This document shows positions 11,951 to 25,625 of a stretch of 64,000 nucleotides of DNA, piece after piece (position 1 is the first letter of the stretch; every line of letters begins with the position of its first letter). The stretch lies in the NCBI GenBank assembly GCA_030549775.1, contig CM060171.1, positions 8,987,289 through 9,051,288 on the forward strand, read 5' to 3'. A program made the position numbers and the translations under genes. This DNA comes from Tamarix chinensis. Lineage: Eukaryota > Streptophyta > Magnoliopsida > Caryophyllales > Tamaricaceae. Below the pieces are notes generated by a model. That model had not been told where the DNA came from. It saw only the letters and a list, made by a program, of their open reading frames with translations, and searched no databases.

Positions 11951-14544
11951 ATTTTATGAAATTAGTTCATATCAAAACTAATCAATTAAGATAAAATAAG
12001 TTGAGATCAAACCAAATTAAATATTAAAATAGCAAAAATAGGCCCAAATATAGCTAATCAATGAAATATTCTAACCAAGAGTTTGGTGGCTATATCATGG
12101 AAAAATTAAGACTCCTCAATAAATAAGGTGAAGATACTAGAGAGAGGAAAGAGAATATGAAGAGTTTGACAGGTTAAACAAAAGGTTATTGTTGGAAGAA
12201 AAGATAGGAAAAAAAAACTCTCGTAATTATCAAATAAAGTTATGTATACTAATATTTTTGGCCATACATTCAATATTTTTATTTATTTGAAGATTTCTAT
12301 AGTAATTTTTTAAAACATATAAATTAAGTATATTAATATGTATTGGTATGTATTTAATATTATTTATTTATTTGAGGATTTCAATATTAAATAAAATTTA
12401 GTAACAGATATCAATTATTGTAAATTAATATTTTTGGCTATATACTTAGTCTTTTGTAATTGTTTGTTTTTTTGTAGCAATTTTTTGTATTGAAAAATGC
12501 ATAAATAACTTTGAATTTTTTTAAAATTTAAATATAATGGAATAATATGTTTTATTTCTACATAAATGAGCCAAAATGTTGATTTAGTGTGTGTTTAACA
12601 ACAAATAAGATAGGTTTTAATTTATTGTCTTGGATAATAATTGAGTTTTTAAATAAAACTTTGTTTAGTAAATAACCTTCCACTGCCTTATAAGATATAT
12701 TTTTTTTTGAAAAACTATTAAGATTAGCTAATATATTGAAAGCTTCTTTGTAGCTTTTAAGCTTTAAATTGGTTTTCCACTAGTTCTAAGATAACGTTAA
12801 GATTTAAGCTAGCTTTAAGCTAGTGTCAGATTTATTTGTTAACTATATTCTTCCTGTGTTAATCATTCATTTCTACCTACGTGATCCATCATTTTATGAA
12901 AAAATGAAAAATATTATTGTCATTCATCATATTATGTTAAAAAGTACTTCTTAGAAAATTAAAAAAATTAATAAAATAGATGTCCACAAACATGAATATT
13001 CTTATCATCTATATTTCAGTGTTTCATTTACCGAAAAATCTTCATTTCATCTTTGCATCATATTCATTGTCGTCGACAATCTTCCCAAAATCTTATAATT
13101 ATTGGAGAGTCGAGGGTTGCCTAAACTATGTTTCCTTACTACAATCTAGTCTTACATTATAGAATCTCATTTTTTTAGGAAGATATTTGAAATAGTCAAT
13201 AAGATGGAGATAAACGCCTAGGCAATTGCATAAAATTATATCAACAATAAGTGTGTTGGTACAATAAGCATTTTGGTTATCTAGCATTCAATTTTAGCTA
13301 TTCAATTAAGGCTTCAGCGGTAGGACTCTCAAATAAGATTTCATTGGTAGGCTTTTGTTGCTATTTTAGTATTTAAATAACTATTGTTCCTAATTTTTTT
13401 AATGTATTAGGTTCTAATTTCTTCATCTGATTTGGATTCATCTAATCTTATTTTATCAGACCTCATCTAATCTGATTTGTTCTAAATCTTATCTAATTTC
13501 ATTGACCCTAATTTAATTTAATGTCATCTTATATGAAAAAGAGTGAGGAGAGCATGACCTTATTAGAAATCCTACTTAAAAATAAATAAAAATCAATATG
13601 GCAAATGCATATAGCTAATGTGCTCATTTTCAATATAAGAAAATGATTATATGTACCATTTGGTGTGGTTAGAAGGTAATGTCTCGGAGAATATCTTACT
13701 TTCACGTAGACTTGTGAAGTTGTTGAACAAAATCTCTTATTTTGCAAAATCACATAAAAATAGCTATATATATATCATTTGGATTTTTTCTATTCTTAAT
13801 TACAATCTAATTAGGTTTGTAACCCATTTATCAAAATTGCAATATGGTTTTCTACATCATTCATATTAAATTTGAGTCTTCCACAGTCTGTTTTATTCAT
13901 TCTTAAAAATTTACTTTTTTTGCAAATCTTCTAATTTGATCATTTTTGTAGATTTTTAACTCATCCAAAATTAATAATTCATTCTAAACTTATTTCTAAG
14001 ATTATCGATCCATTTTGTTTCATTTTAGTTCACCGGTTCCTTCCAAATTATTTAATTGTGATTGTTTTTTGTCATGCACATTAGATAATTTTAGTTGTAT
14101 TTAATCCACTAAGCATCAAACTAATTTTGAGACCAAATACTTTTATATATTTGATTTTCTAAAACTATTATGCATCCATCCATAGTTATTTAAACCCTCT
14201 ATTATTCATTTGTACACTTGTGAAAAAAAACTTATTTCTACCAATTATCTAATTTTGTCATTTTTGTCTGCTTCTCAGCTATAGAATTTCAAACCAACTC
14301 TGATACTCAATATTTTTATATAGTTGGGTTCCTAAAATCATTTCACACATTTTTACTAATTTTTGTAAATTTGAGAAACCGCTTGCTATTTTTCTTTCCT
14401 AGAATACCTATTGTGGGTCTTTTTTGTAATTTGATAAGTGTGACTTTTGCATCTTATTTCTAAGGTTTATAAGAGTTTTTACCTTAAATTTCAGTTAGAA
14501 TTCTCCCTTTTTGTTCTTGTTACTACCTTTGTGTTGTGAAAATT
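11951..14544. other. AT-rich repeat remnants, no gene seen
   Basis: Very AT-rich. Weak internal repetition is visible: versions of TTAATATTTTTGGC at about 12,250 and 12,430, TCATCTAATCT(T/G)AT words at 13,440-13,500, and two units about 185 bases apart near 14,108 and 14,293 sharing 'ACTTTTATATATTTGATTTTC'-like sequence. No open frame with a recognisable domain was found on either strand. Confidence 0.5.
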
Positions 14545-15858
14545 TGTAGGATCTCAAGCAACAAAAAATCATGAAGGATGAAAAAAAGAATAAGCTTAAA
14601 GTGAGAAGAAAGGAGAAAAAAGGAGCAAAGAGGTGCAAAGGTTAATGCGGAAAGAGATTTAGAGCTAAAATGTAAATTATGGAATAAAATAAAAGCAAGA
14701 ATGCATATTTAGAGCATAAGGGCCTAAAATAAGTGGAATTTATACTAGGTAAAAATCTTAATTTGGAGAATCTTTCAACATAAAAGTCGTATATCTTTTT
14801 AATATCTTTCCAAAGCATCCAAAATTAGCCTAATCCGAGTTATGATGAAAAAGTTATGGTCAAAATACCCAGCATTGTCAAAGTTGACTTGGGAATCCCG
14901 TCTTTATCAATACCTTAGAGATCCGAGAGACAATAGTATTTAAACTCTCATTCTAATTTCTCATGGAATCAGCCTCCACTCCCTCTCTCTTCTCTCTTCT
15001 CCATCCTCTTCCCCAACTTATTAAGATCTCTCTTGTAAATTAGAGACCTAGGTGCAAGAAGTTAAACATTTGCAAGAATTTGTGAACATCAAGGGTATTA
15101 TCTAATGATCTTTTTTCTATCTATGGAAACTCTTGTTGTTTTTAATATTCTTTCTATGAATTTGATAGGCTAGATCTTTTGCAAAGGTGAAGGGTTGTTT
15201 CCCTCGATCCGAATGTGTTGAATTATTGCATCATTTTTTATTCAATTCATGATCTATGTGTTGTATTATTGATTGATTGACGGATTGATGAACCACGGCC
15301 GGGTTCTGATTTTCGGTGTGGGAAATACCGGTGTGATCAAGATATGATCTGGTATTAGACCCAATAGCACAAATGGAGATAAAATTGTAGGTTGAGAGAT
15401 GATCGATTTGACCTCTACAACAATAAATGAGGAAACTTTGTGGATTTTAATGCATTATATTCTATTAGACTCTAAGTTAGAAATAGTTAGATCCATAGAT
15501 ATGTAATGGGGTGGTTGTGGCTTGAGAAAGCATAATACTTTCTATCCTTGTTGTCGTGATTGATTATGATTTTTGAATTATTTTTTGATGTGATATTCGA
15601 TTACATGTGAGGATCGGGGGCGATGAACAGTAACCTTAGCTCTTCTATTTACTTGAGTCTCTTGAGTGTTATTTTCCTTTCTTTTTTAGCTTAGTTAGTT
15701 ATTTTAGTTATTTTAGCTTCCAATTGATTATTTCATATCATCTCGTAGTCTAGACATAGCTAAGTTCTATCATTGTCCTTGTAGTCATTCACCAATCCCT
15801 GTGGAATCGACCTTGACTACTACTCCGACCTCGTGCACTTGCGGGTAGGAACGTATCA
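14545..15858 (+). mobile_element. Tat/Athila-like LTR (probably solo)
   Basis: It begins TGTAGGATCTCAAGC and ends GGGTAGGAACGTATCA. The last 100 bases (CAATCCCTGTGGAATCGACC, then CTCGTGCACTTGCGGG) have the look of the conserved LTR ends of plant Tat/Athila Ty3/gypsy elements; that match is from memory of the family, not a search. Flanking pentamers are AAATT (14,540-14,544) and CAATT (15,859-15,863), four of five alike, consistent with a decayed target duplication. No PBS or coding region follows, so it is most simply a solo LTR. A CT-rich stretch near 14,975-15,015 probably marks the transcribed leader. Confidence 0.55.
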
Positions 15859-18800
15859 CAATTTAATACATTAAATTAATTGTAACTAGACTTCTAACTA
15901 TCTCATTTGATCCCAATCAGCCCATAACCAGATTCCAATCATATTTTTTATCCTATTTGCAATCATTCAACCCCAATCTTGGTTAAAAGTACATCAGTCA
16001 TAATTTTTGTCATAAAACTCTTACACACTCAACCTCTTTTTGCACTATCGTCATATGATTTCATTCAAATGTGTAACAATTTAAACACCTTATCTCCCAT
16101 CAGTTGATACACAATCCCAAAATCCCACTTATGCCTAAAATTGTGCACCTCAATCCCATTTCAAAACTCCACATGAAATCATGGTTTCGACTATATCCTT
16201 TAGTGTCGTGGCTAATCGGGTTGTCACCTTTCAACGCCTCTAGAAACCTTGAGTCTCCTTCTTTTTACTTTTTCTGTTTGGTTAGTTTCATTGCATTTCA
16301 TACTCTATGAATCTAGTTTTTTCTTTGGAAAATGTAGGTATTTCCCCTTCTTTTAGCCCCCAATTTTTCCCTCGTGTTGTCGTTGCTACTACCAGGTTTA
16401 TTTTTCTAATATTTTGCATTATGATTCAAGCTATTTCCTCTTTAAGTTATCTCGGTATTTTTATTGGATTTTATTCATTGTATATTATATTCCTTTCCCC
16501 ATCCATCAATCCTCAATATTCTTACCTTATTCCCTCTTATTTTTCTCTCAAACCCCTATTGAGCAACCTGACACTGCCATTTCATATTGGTATTGTTACC
16601 ATTTCCATTGATATTGTGTGTTGCTACTATTGAATTTTTTTAATCCCCCATCTTTTTCCTTACATTTTAGCCTTCTAAATCCTAGCTTCCTTTTATTGGT
16701 GCCCCACTCGTGGTTGTTGTGGTCATGTTTGAGTGGCATAAATAATGGTGGTTTTGGGCGCAACTTTCTCTCTAGATTTTTTCCATCTGTATTCTTTCTC
16801 TTTAGCCTTGGTTTCCACTCTCCTAAATCCTTACTTTTTCCCTTGATTTTTTCTTGCTAATTATTATTTTCTAACCTTTTAATATTTTATTTGAAGGTAA
16901 TCAAGTCTGGGATTTTATGAAGTGGTGGTTTAGAGTATTGTGTTGCTTAGCGATCGGTGTGCCTTAGGTAAGGCTATACACCTCATTATATTAGGCATGT
17001 GTGTTGCTATGTGTTAATTAAATTTGAATCTTAAGATAATATGTTTTATTTTTCTAAATCATAATTAGATATATTAGATTGTTTTTCATATAATTGTGTG
17101 ATCTCACAAAAATAAATGTGTAATTTTATGATTTATGTGAAAGATCATGTCAAGCCGAGCCAATATTTATCTTAAAATAATGATAATATGTTTATTAGAT
17201 TTTTTATGCATGTATTTAAGAATTTTAATCATGTGATTAATTAATTTTGAAAATATTTTATTGTGGAATAAAGTTTTGATTAGTATTAGGCTTTTGGGGG
17301 GTTTCGACCCTTTGGCTTTTGGCGGGGGATTTGTGTGATTTAATTTGAGTAAATTACATAATTAGGTGTTTAATAATGCATGGGATATTGTGTGTAATTT
17401 TAGCGAGGTTTGGTGAAGCAACAATTTTGGGATAATTTATGCTAAAATCAAATATAGGGGTATTTTGGTTAATTTAGTGAGTTTTGGTAACTATAAGTAT
17501 ACCATTGTAATCTTTGATGTTTTCACTTAAAATTTAATATAGGGGTTTAGTTAAGTGTGGGTTAAGATATTATTTTTGCAAGCTTTGGGGTGCTTAGGTG
17601 GAATACGGGTAAAAAGGTTAGTTTAGGTTAATTCTATAAATTTTAGGTTTTATGTGTATTATTTTGATAAAAATATGATAAGTGTGAAATTTGAAGTATT
17701 TGGTTCAATTGGGAGTAACATAAATATGATATTATGAGAAAATGATATAAATTGAAAATAGTAACTCTAAGGGTGATATCGATATTTTATATGTAAAATA
17801 TTAGAGTTGGGTTTTATGTTTTAGATATGGAGTTTAGTACTATATTTTGGTATTTTGTGATAAATTTGGTGGAATGATGAGTCTTATAGATAAAGTTATG
17901 AGTTGAGGGAAACTAGGATTTTATAAGGTCATTGGAAAGTTTTCACTTATGTATTGTCCCCTTTGTGCTCGTTGTATTTGCTTAATTTTATCTTTGCTTT
18001 ATGTGATTATAACATATTTAGTTTGATTATACACGATTCATTTCTAAGTATTTTGAATGTAATGAATTAAAAAATAATCAATAATTTTTGTAAGAATGAT
18101 AAGGGATATCCCATGTGATGAGTTAACATTAAGTGGAAGTATTGTGTTGATAGAAAACCAAGTGATATACTTTTGTGATAAATTTAGAATACGTGGTTAA
18201 TAAGAAATTAATATTTAAAAAGAAAAATCATATGATTTAGAACCAAGTTGTGGCAAGCTATTCAACTGGATAATAATAGTAGTCAGGAGCATTATATTTT
18301 GGAAATTACACCTATTTGTTCCACCGTATAATAATAGTAGTTAGAGGTATTATGTCCTAGGAGTTGTACTAATTTATTCTATAGTATGAAAATAGTGGCC
18401 ATGAGCATTATATCCTAAGAGTTGTTCCAGTTCAAAAGGTGCTATTTAGTTTTTAGTCTTGCACCCGGCATAAATTGGATATAGGGGAGTACATTATCCA
18501 TGTTAGATGCAGTGTAGCATCCATTATTTTATTATTATTGATTCCACAAAATAAATTTCTAAATTTCATTGATTGTATAACAAATTTATAAATATCTCTC
18601 ATAAAAAGTATACAATTGTTTTTTCAACCTTTTTTTATTAGATTATTTTGTTATCCTAACTTATGCATTCATTCTCTATTAGCTCTGTTCTTCTTAACTT
18701 ATTTTCTTGACTTATAAAATAGTTATGATTTTGATAACGATGAAAATAATATAAAATTAATGACAATAGTTATAAATATAACAATAATGATAGTAATGAT

Positions 18801-19647
18801 CATATTAGTAATTACAACACTAACAATAATAAAATAGTAACAACTACAAGTTGAAAAGATTAAGGAAAGACTCTTCTTTTTGTGACTTGCGATCTTCATT
18901 GATACCCAAAAGGTTAAAGATTAGTCGAATGCTGGTTGCTGCAAAAGGTAATTAAATTGCAAGGGAATCTATGAGTTATATTCTCTCATGGTCAAATGCA
19001 CAGATGATTTAGGACCCTTAACAAGGTTAGTGAACCTAAGATATCGATTAAGAAAATTGGTGAATCTTTGATGCTAAAACCATTACTAACCATGAGAATT
19101 TGATGAAATCAATCCATACAGAGATGAAAAGTATACCTAATTATTTATTGAAGGATAAAGATGGACTGCATAATCCTCTACTTCCAATAGAGTACGTGTC
19201 CCCAATATATTTCATCTAACCCGGAGGCATGTCCAAGCCCTTCGAATAACATACTCGCCGTGCCAGAGCCAAATCCCCCCCCCCATTTTCCTGGAACTGA
19301 ATCCCAAATCTCGTGGAAGGATAAGTAATTTTGTAATTGAAACCCTACCCATGCTCTCCCATTAATTTCCCCCCTCGTGACTTACTGAATGGCCCAATTG
19401 TGAAGTTGGATGAGAAAGAATGGGAGGGTGAAGCCTCCTTTTGGCAATTTTCATAGCTAGTTGTGTATTTGGTATGACTCCTTCGTACACCCAAATGTTG
19501 AATTTTGCGAAAAGGAATTATAGGCATGTGCCATTACCATGCATGAACCTACACGATTAAGGATTATTTATCTTCAAATTTAAATCCATAGAGGGTTGTA
19601 ATAAGATCCTTGATATCCCATTTTAGAGTTTTATGAACTACCCTATT
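15859..19647 (+). repeat. LTR-like repeat remnants with C-rich leader, no gene seen
   Basis: Bases 16,000-16,870 are pyrimidine-rich with open frames that show no domain. From 17,400 on, words shared with the repeat at 3,650-3,990 occur (TAGGGGTATTTTGG, GATGAGTCTTATAGATAAAG). A three-unit repeat lies at 18,270-18,430. Bases 18,840-19,640 are less AT-rich, include a run of ten C near 19,268-19,278, and end at TGTAACATCCCC (19,648). I cannot name what the last 800 bases derive from. Confidence 0.35.
18270..18430 (+). repeat. Three imperfect units of about 57 bp
   Basis: The words GGATAATAATAGTAGTCAGGAG, then GTATAATAATAGTAGTTAG, then GTATGAAAATAGTGGCCATG recur at about 57-base spacing, each followed by CATTATAT / TATTATGTCC. 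Their reverse complement resembles the GGTCACTATTCTCATCCTATGG units at 20,240-20,600, so one repeat family is present here in both orientations. Confidence 0.6.
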
Positions 19648-20239
19648 GTAACATCCCCATTTTATGATATTTAACATTTTTATTTTAATGAGTTAGTTGC
19701 GGAAATCAAAACACAAAAAGTAGGGGTATCACACTACACCTAACATAAAAGAGGCAATCCCTATGTCTAGTTTATGTCATATGCAAGGTAAAATTAACTT
19801 CGTATATAGGAATTAAGTGTGGGAAGCAATTGATTCTACCATGATACAAGATATGAAATAGAGAGAATGAAATATTTATAATAAAAACACAGGATTAAGA
19901 GTCCATTAAGAGACAGAGAGAGATTCAGGTAACCACACGCTGTACCATTTCGATTATGCATTCACCAAATATAAGAAAATTAAGAATATAATCAATAATC
20001 ACCTGCAAAATAAGGCAGATTTGCTCATGAAAACGAACAACATCCATAAAAAGGATGATCAATACACTACGTATTGAGTAAGATAATAATATATTCATAG
20101 TAGGACCATAGAAGTCATAAGACTCCAACAAGGGTTAAGCATACACATAGATTAACATATGGTATTACCAACTTAGTTATCAATTTCAAACCTAACAATG
20201 GTAACATCATAATTAAGGCCTATAATCTCATTTATGTTG

Positions 20240-20600
20240 AGTTCAAGAATCGCACTATTCTCATCCGATGAAACGATATCAATAATACACAACCCTAAAG
20301 CACAAGGCTTATGGTCACTATTCTCATCCTATGGACCGAAGAGGTGTAACTGAACCTGACTCACGTGATTTTTACTTTAAGTGATTAGTATCTTATCGAT
20401 GATTATGATCATTTTGATGATTTTTCAAATCGAGTTCAGAAACCCCACTATTTTCAACCGATGGTCAATAATATACAACCCTATAGTATAAACCTCCTAG
20501 ATACCATTCTCTACTGATGGAATGATATCAATAGTATATAACATTAGGACATAAAGCTCCTAGCCACTATTCTCGTTTGGTGGAATAGACATGTACAACC
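20240..20600 (-). repeat. Imperfect repeats around CACTATTCTCATCCGATGG
   Basis: Versions occur at about 20,253, 20,317, 20,447, 20,505 and 20,566, each followed by ATACACAACCCTA or GACATGTACAACC. Spacing is irregular (60-130 bases). Confidence 0.6.
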
Positions 20601-20927
20601 AATCCTAACTTATATCATCTTTCATTTTAAATAATTAATATCTTATTCATGGTTATTTATCTCGAGGTTATCATAAAAATACAAATATAAACATTCAAGG
20701 CACATGAATCATCTTAACATAAACATCGAAAATACATGAAACACAATTGTGAGAATACTGGTATTTTTTTCCAAAGGATAATGTCATATTTCCCCTAACA
20801 AACCCTAATTCCACAAATTAAGCATAACTTCCTCCTAATTATCTTTTTATCACCAAATTTGTTACACATACTTAAAATATTGTAATTGAAAACATGTAAC
20901 CAAATTATGGCACAATCCCAAGGTCAT

Positions 20928-21290
20928 ACACATGCGATAATATACTAACTTAACTATTAATATTCATAATTCCCTACAAAACTTTATTTTCACAGTTTAA
21001 TCATAAAATTTCCCATAAAACTCATATAATCATTAATTTCAATAATAATTATTGAAATGTAAATATTAACAACATATCTAAAAATTAATATCTTTCTCCA
21101 ACTTTTTACACATGTGATAACAATCCCGCCTCTACGAAACACTAGTTTCAAAAGGTGAGCATACCTTTTTTCATAAGATTCATACAATCAAAAAATTTGA
21201 TATAAATTTCTAAAACTCGAACATTAACAACTTATCCAAAAATCAATGTCTAAATCTAATGTCTTATAAATGTGATGATGACCCGCCACT
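20928..21290 (-). repeat. Imperfect tandem repeat, about 160-180 bp
   Basis: Units start near ACACATGCGATAATA (20,928), ACACATGTGATAACAATCCC (21,109) and TAAATGTGATGATGACCCGCC (21,266). Each ends with ATTAACAAC(A/T)TATC(T/C)AAAAAT. Confidence 0.6.
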
Positions 21291-22709
21291 AGGCTTACTA
21301 TTCCCAATTTAAGTCATTTTCACATTTTATGGGGCGTAGATCATTTATAATTACTCAAAATATCTCACATAATATATTTAACTTATTTTAAACAAACACA
21401 CACATTAAAATACCAAATATTCTATATTTAACCTATATCGACAAAAATACCATGTAAAAACACCTTTAAGGATGCTAAAACACTAATCTTTTCCACAAAA
21501 ACCTATAAGTTTAATGTCATTACTGCCCAATCCTTAATTTATTATATCTCCATACATGTTAAAAATACTCATTTTCCACTTAACATAAAATATCAAACCC
21601 ATATTACAACAATATATATCATACTATCTACTTAGGGTTTACAACATAAGAATTATCGTAACAGTATCGTATAAGAGAATGCTTTCTCATATTACTCAAT
21701 TTCCATCATATAATACCACATTATCATATAATGGCATTAATAACATAACATTATCGATATAAAAAAAAACATGTGATATCACCCAAGATACACATAACAT
21801 GTCAAAAGTTTATAACTATGACATGTATCCTTACCCAAAAGACATTGGTTTCTAAGTACATACAAGCCTAACCCGCCTCCTCTGAGACCTTCATAAAATC
21901 ACCTGATAATAAAGAACAAAACATAATTATAACTTAATAATAGAACCAAGGAAAGGCTAAGGAAAATAGGGTGAACAAAAAATGGAGCAAAACTAAAGGA
22001 AATGGAGGTGCAAGGCTTGAAGTGTAACTCCCCCATTTCAACTACTTACAAACTTCATTTTGCGGAAGCATTAACTATAAAATAATTGGTGTTATCACCA
22101 CGCTTAGCATGATTCCAATTCTCTTACCTTTCTTATGACAAGTGTTAAAGCTCAAAATAATTTAGATCCTAATCAAATAATTGAAATGAGATATAATATC
22201 ACAGAGAAAAGGGTATAGTTAAATATTTTCAGTATAATAATGTTAACCAACATATAAGGGAAATAAGAGTTAAAAGAAAAATCGATTACAACATAAAAAC
22301 TAGAAACCAAAGGTACAACATCTGTTTACCCTAACTTTTAGATACAAATGCCCATTTCATGAATGGAACCTTTTTCCAATGGATCCACTTATCCTTGCCA
22401 CTATTATATGCCTCAAACCACTCCATGTCATTCACATAGTTATCTGCAAATATAGAATTTGCACAACTTCCTCGTGTTAAGTAAAACACAACAACTTATA
22501 AGAGGTAGCATACCCACATTGGACATCATCACACAATGTTTTGAAAGCTTGCTCAAAACATAAAGCACATGCCATAACAATATACAATAATCATGGGATA
22601 ATATATATCATCAAAATTTCATGCTTAACAGTCAATCGTACTAAATCACTTCACATCATCTCGAAATGCACAACCACTATATCAAACTAATCAAATCAAT
22701 CCAAACGTT

Positions 22710-22860
22710 AAGGTAGGGCACTAAGGCAACTACGATCAATCCCACAATCTAAATTAATTCAAAAATCAAAGATAGAGCATCGAGGCAACTACCAAACCCA
22801 CAATATGAATTAACTCCAAAATCAAAGATAGGGCACCGAGGCAACTATGGAACCAACAAA
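22710..22860 (-). repeat. Three units of about 57 bp
   Basis: TAGGGCACTAAGGCAACTAC, TAGAGCATCGAGGCAACTAC and TAGGGCACCGAGGCAACTAT occur in direct order at 55-60-base spacing, separated by AAATTAATTCAAAAATCAAAG or close variants. Confidence 0.85.
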
Positions 22861-23325
22861 TCCAAATCAATTCCTTTTTATATTCTTATACAATAGTTTC
22901 TTCCATTTTTAATTACTCAAGGGAGATATAATCAACCCGAGGATAATGAGGTACACCCAATCATATTGGAAACTAAAGGCGACACAATACTCTTACTCTA
23001 GAACTTAGGAACATAGCATTCCATCCGGTCATATTGACACATAAAGGCAACACGATATCTTCCAACCTCGGTTACCTAGTCCTTAAGTATTGATACCCCC
23101 TATAAGTCACCTATATAGTAGACTAGAGCCTTAGTGGGGCACATAGGCACACCAGAGAACCGAAATCAAACAAGGGTTGCAACTCATTTATGGGGTAGTT
23201 AATCATAGAGAGTAACCATTCCTAACTTAAGATCTTTCACTTTAAGTATTAATATTTTTTGAGGTGATCACAAATATCACATACTACATAACAATTTCCA
23301 TTCCCATACTTATCCATTTTCCCTT

Positions 23326-23915
23326 TTGATATGGACCCCATCTAGTAATTAGTTCTCATCACGTCAAACGAGCCCCACCTAGAACCCGAAGGCATAATTA
23401 CCCAAAATTAGCTAATATAAACCCCATGAAGTAATTATCTAGGAGGATCCAGGGGTAATTCCCTAGAAAGAGATCTAACTCCACCCAGGAGCTAGGTTAA
23501 GAGTGGAAGGTTGACCCTCCCATATAATTTGTTCAAAGATCCCCTTAGTTTTTGACGTGGGGTCACATCATTCCCACCCACTTTAGACTGTATGTCATTG
23601 TGTTGCCTCCGTCGGTAATTGGCACAAGTTTGTAGGGAGGTTCTAATTAAGGTTAGGTCCTGATACTAGATGATACGGGGCCCACCTAGCGATTAGATAT
23701 CATTACCTAAAACATACTCTACCCAGAACCCTAAGGCATAATCTTCCTGAACTAGCTAATATAAACCTCAAAGATGTAATCACCTAGGAGGAACTAAGGG
23801 TAATTTCCCATGAAGAGTCCTAAATCCATCCAAAAGTTAGCTCAAGAGTAGAGGGTTGACCCTCCCATATAAACTATCTAAAGATCCCATTAGTTTTTGA
23901 TATGGAATCACATAT
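23326..23915 (-). repeat. Direct duplication, period about 345 bp
   Basis: Copy 1 (about 23,326-23,575) and copy 2 (about 23,671-23,915) share in order: a CCCCACCTAG-type word, GAACCC(G/T)AAGGCATAAT, TTAGCTAATATAAACC, ATCTAGGAGGA / ACCTAGGAGGA, GGTTGACCCTCCCATATAA and CCATTAGTTTTTGA-type sequence. About 95 unrelated bases separate the copies. They are diverged at roughly one base in five by eye. Confidence 0.8.
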
Positions 23916-25625
23916 CCTTTATATCCCATTATTAAGTTAAACCCTAATATCATCCTTTTATGTCAAATCCAAAGTCAACAAAAAGGTTAATCCATGTTTA
24001 ATTATTCACGTTAGGTGTATTAAGTTAAGAATGACCAAAATGCCCTCACAAACCTAATTTTGTTATTTTAACCTGCTTTGTACCAAAAATCATTATTAAG
24101 AGAAAATTTTCATGAAAAGGCTAAAATAAAATAATTCATAATATTTTAGCACATAGGTAATCTTTATAATTTAACGATTGACTATATTTTTTACTTTTCA
24201 TGCATTTAGTAAGTTATGCTCACAAACCTTAATCATACATTTCTAGCGTATCTTAAATTTCATGTAGCATGTACGTACATTTTATGGCATGATATGGAAT
24301 TTAATAGGTCAATTAACATCATGGTGCACGTAAAAAATATTTACAACTCTACATCATGTGAATAACAATTATCGTATTCTAACCCTAATTATGTGTGCAT
24401 GTTTCTATATTATTTATAACAACCCTAGCTACCATGCAATAATAATCATGAGATATTCATCATGGCATTTACATCATCATGTTATAGGGTTACAAACCCT
24501 AACAAAACCCTAGACATGCAAAAATAATTCATTTTACATATTATTCATGCATATAGCTTAACTTAACAATAATCCTACGTACCATTTATTTAGCATGTTA
24601 TCATTATGTCCTAATGTCATAATATTTGGGAAATATAAAACCCTAGCATGATTCTAAATCTACATAACCCTAACATGCTCGCACATAAATTCTATCATCT
24701 CATGAGTGATTAGATTTACCTAAATCCAAACTTACACAAAAAAGTACAAAAGATCGTCTTCTCCAAGATCCTCAAGGACTACCTATGAAATTAACACCCG
24801 ATAACACATATATTAGCATTTAATATGACACAAAAAGATCCTAAAATTAACTAAACCAACTCAAAAGATGACCAACTGGCTAAACAAGGTAGCAAGGAAC
24901 ACACCACAACTCACGAAACGAATAGAGGAGGGATGGTGGAAGTTGCCACGGGAGGGAGGTGAGCAACGTCACCTTTGTCTCGTGTTAGGGGGGTTTTGGT
25001 TGATCTGTATGAAGCTAAGGAGGGAGGAATGGATGGTTTGGGTGAAGCAAGATGCCGATGTTCAGCACAAATTGTTAAAGGTAAAGGGTGTGATTGATGC
25101 TTTTGGCCGAAGATAGGGTGGGAGCTTCTATGCTTCTACACGTTGGTTGGGAAGGGATGCCGATGTTGGGGGAGAGGGAGCAGTGGAAGTGGTTGAATCC
25201 AGGGGATAATGAGTTTTGGTGTGCATTGTAGATAAAAAATAGTGAAAATGTAAGAGAATGATGAGAGTAGCGATGGGGAATGACAAGGTTTTTCTTGCTT
25301 AAGGGAGCTCGGGAGGAAGGAGGGGAAGTGAAAGATTCATTTGGGGGGTAAAACATGACACAAAAATGGAATTAGGGACATCTTAAATGGATGGTGGTGT
25401 AAAGGGGAGAGTCAAGCAAGACATGGAAAATGGAAACATAGGAGAGAGAGAGACATGTAGGGGCATGACGTAGAGAGGATTGTGCCGGGGTAGAGGGAGT
25501 TGGGTCAAGTCAGAATCTATTATAGCACAGAGGTAATAATTTAGGAAGATTAACCTGGATAAAAACATAGCTTTACTAGAATTAAGGTTACTCGACACTG
25601 GTTAGGGTTTAGACTAGGATTATAT

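Larger units (their letters stand above)
19648..22017 (-). repeat. LTR-like repeat with TGTAACATCCCC terminus and two internal arrays
   Basis: The left end reads TGTAACATCCCCATTTTATG, with GCGGAAATC about 45 bases in, an arrangement also seen at 22,018 (TGTAACTCCCCC, then GCGGAAGC). Inside are units with CACTATTCTCATCCGATGG-like words (20,240-20,600) and a second array of about 160-180-bp units (20,928-21,290). The tract stops where the next terminus begins at 22,018. Shared blocks with 3,780-3,989 and 17,800-18,480 are in inverted orientation. No coding region is seen. Confidence 0.45.
22018..25624 (-). repeat. LTR-like element, minus orientation, about 3.6 kb
   Basis: The left end reads TGTAACTCCCCCATTTC with GCGGAAGC about 40 bases in. 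The right end reads GTTTAGACTAGGATTATA, a plausible decayed counterpart. The purine-rich stretch 24,868-25,600 would be a CT-rich leader on the minus strand, so transcription would run leftward. Internal repeats are present at 22,710-22,860 and 23,326-23,915. No matching target duplication was found, so the ends are provisional. Open frames in the purine-rich part (such as 24,868-25,116) are composition artefacts without a domain. Confidence 0.4.
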
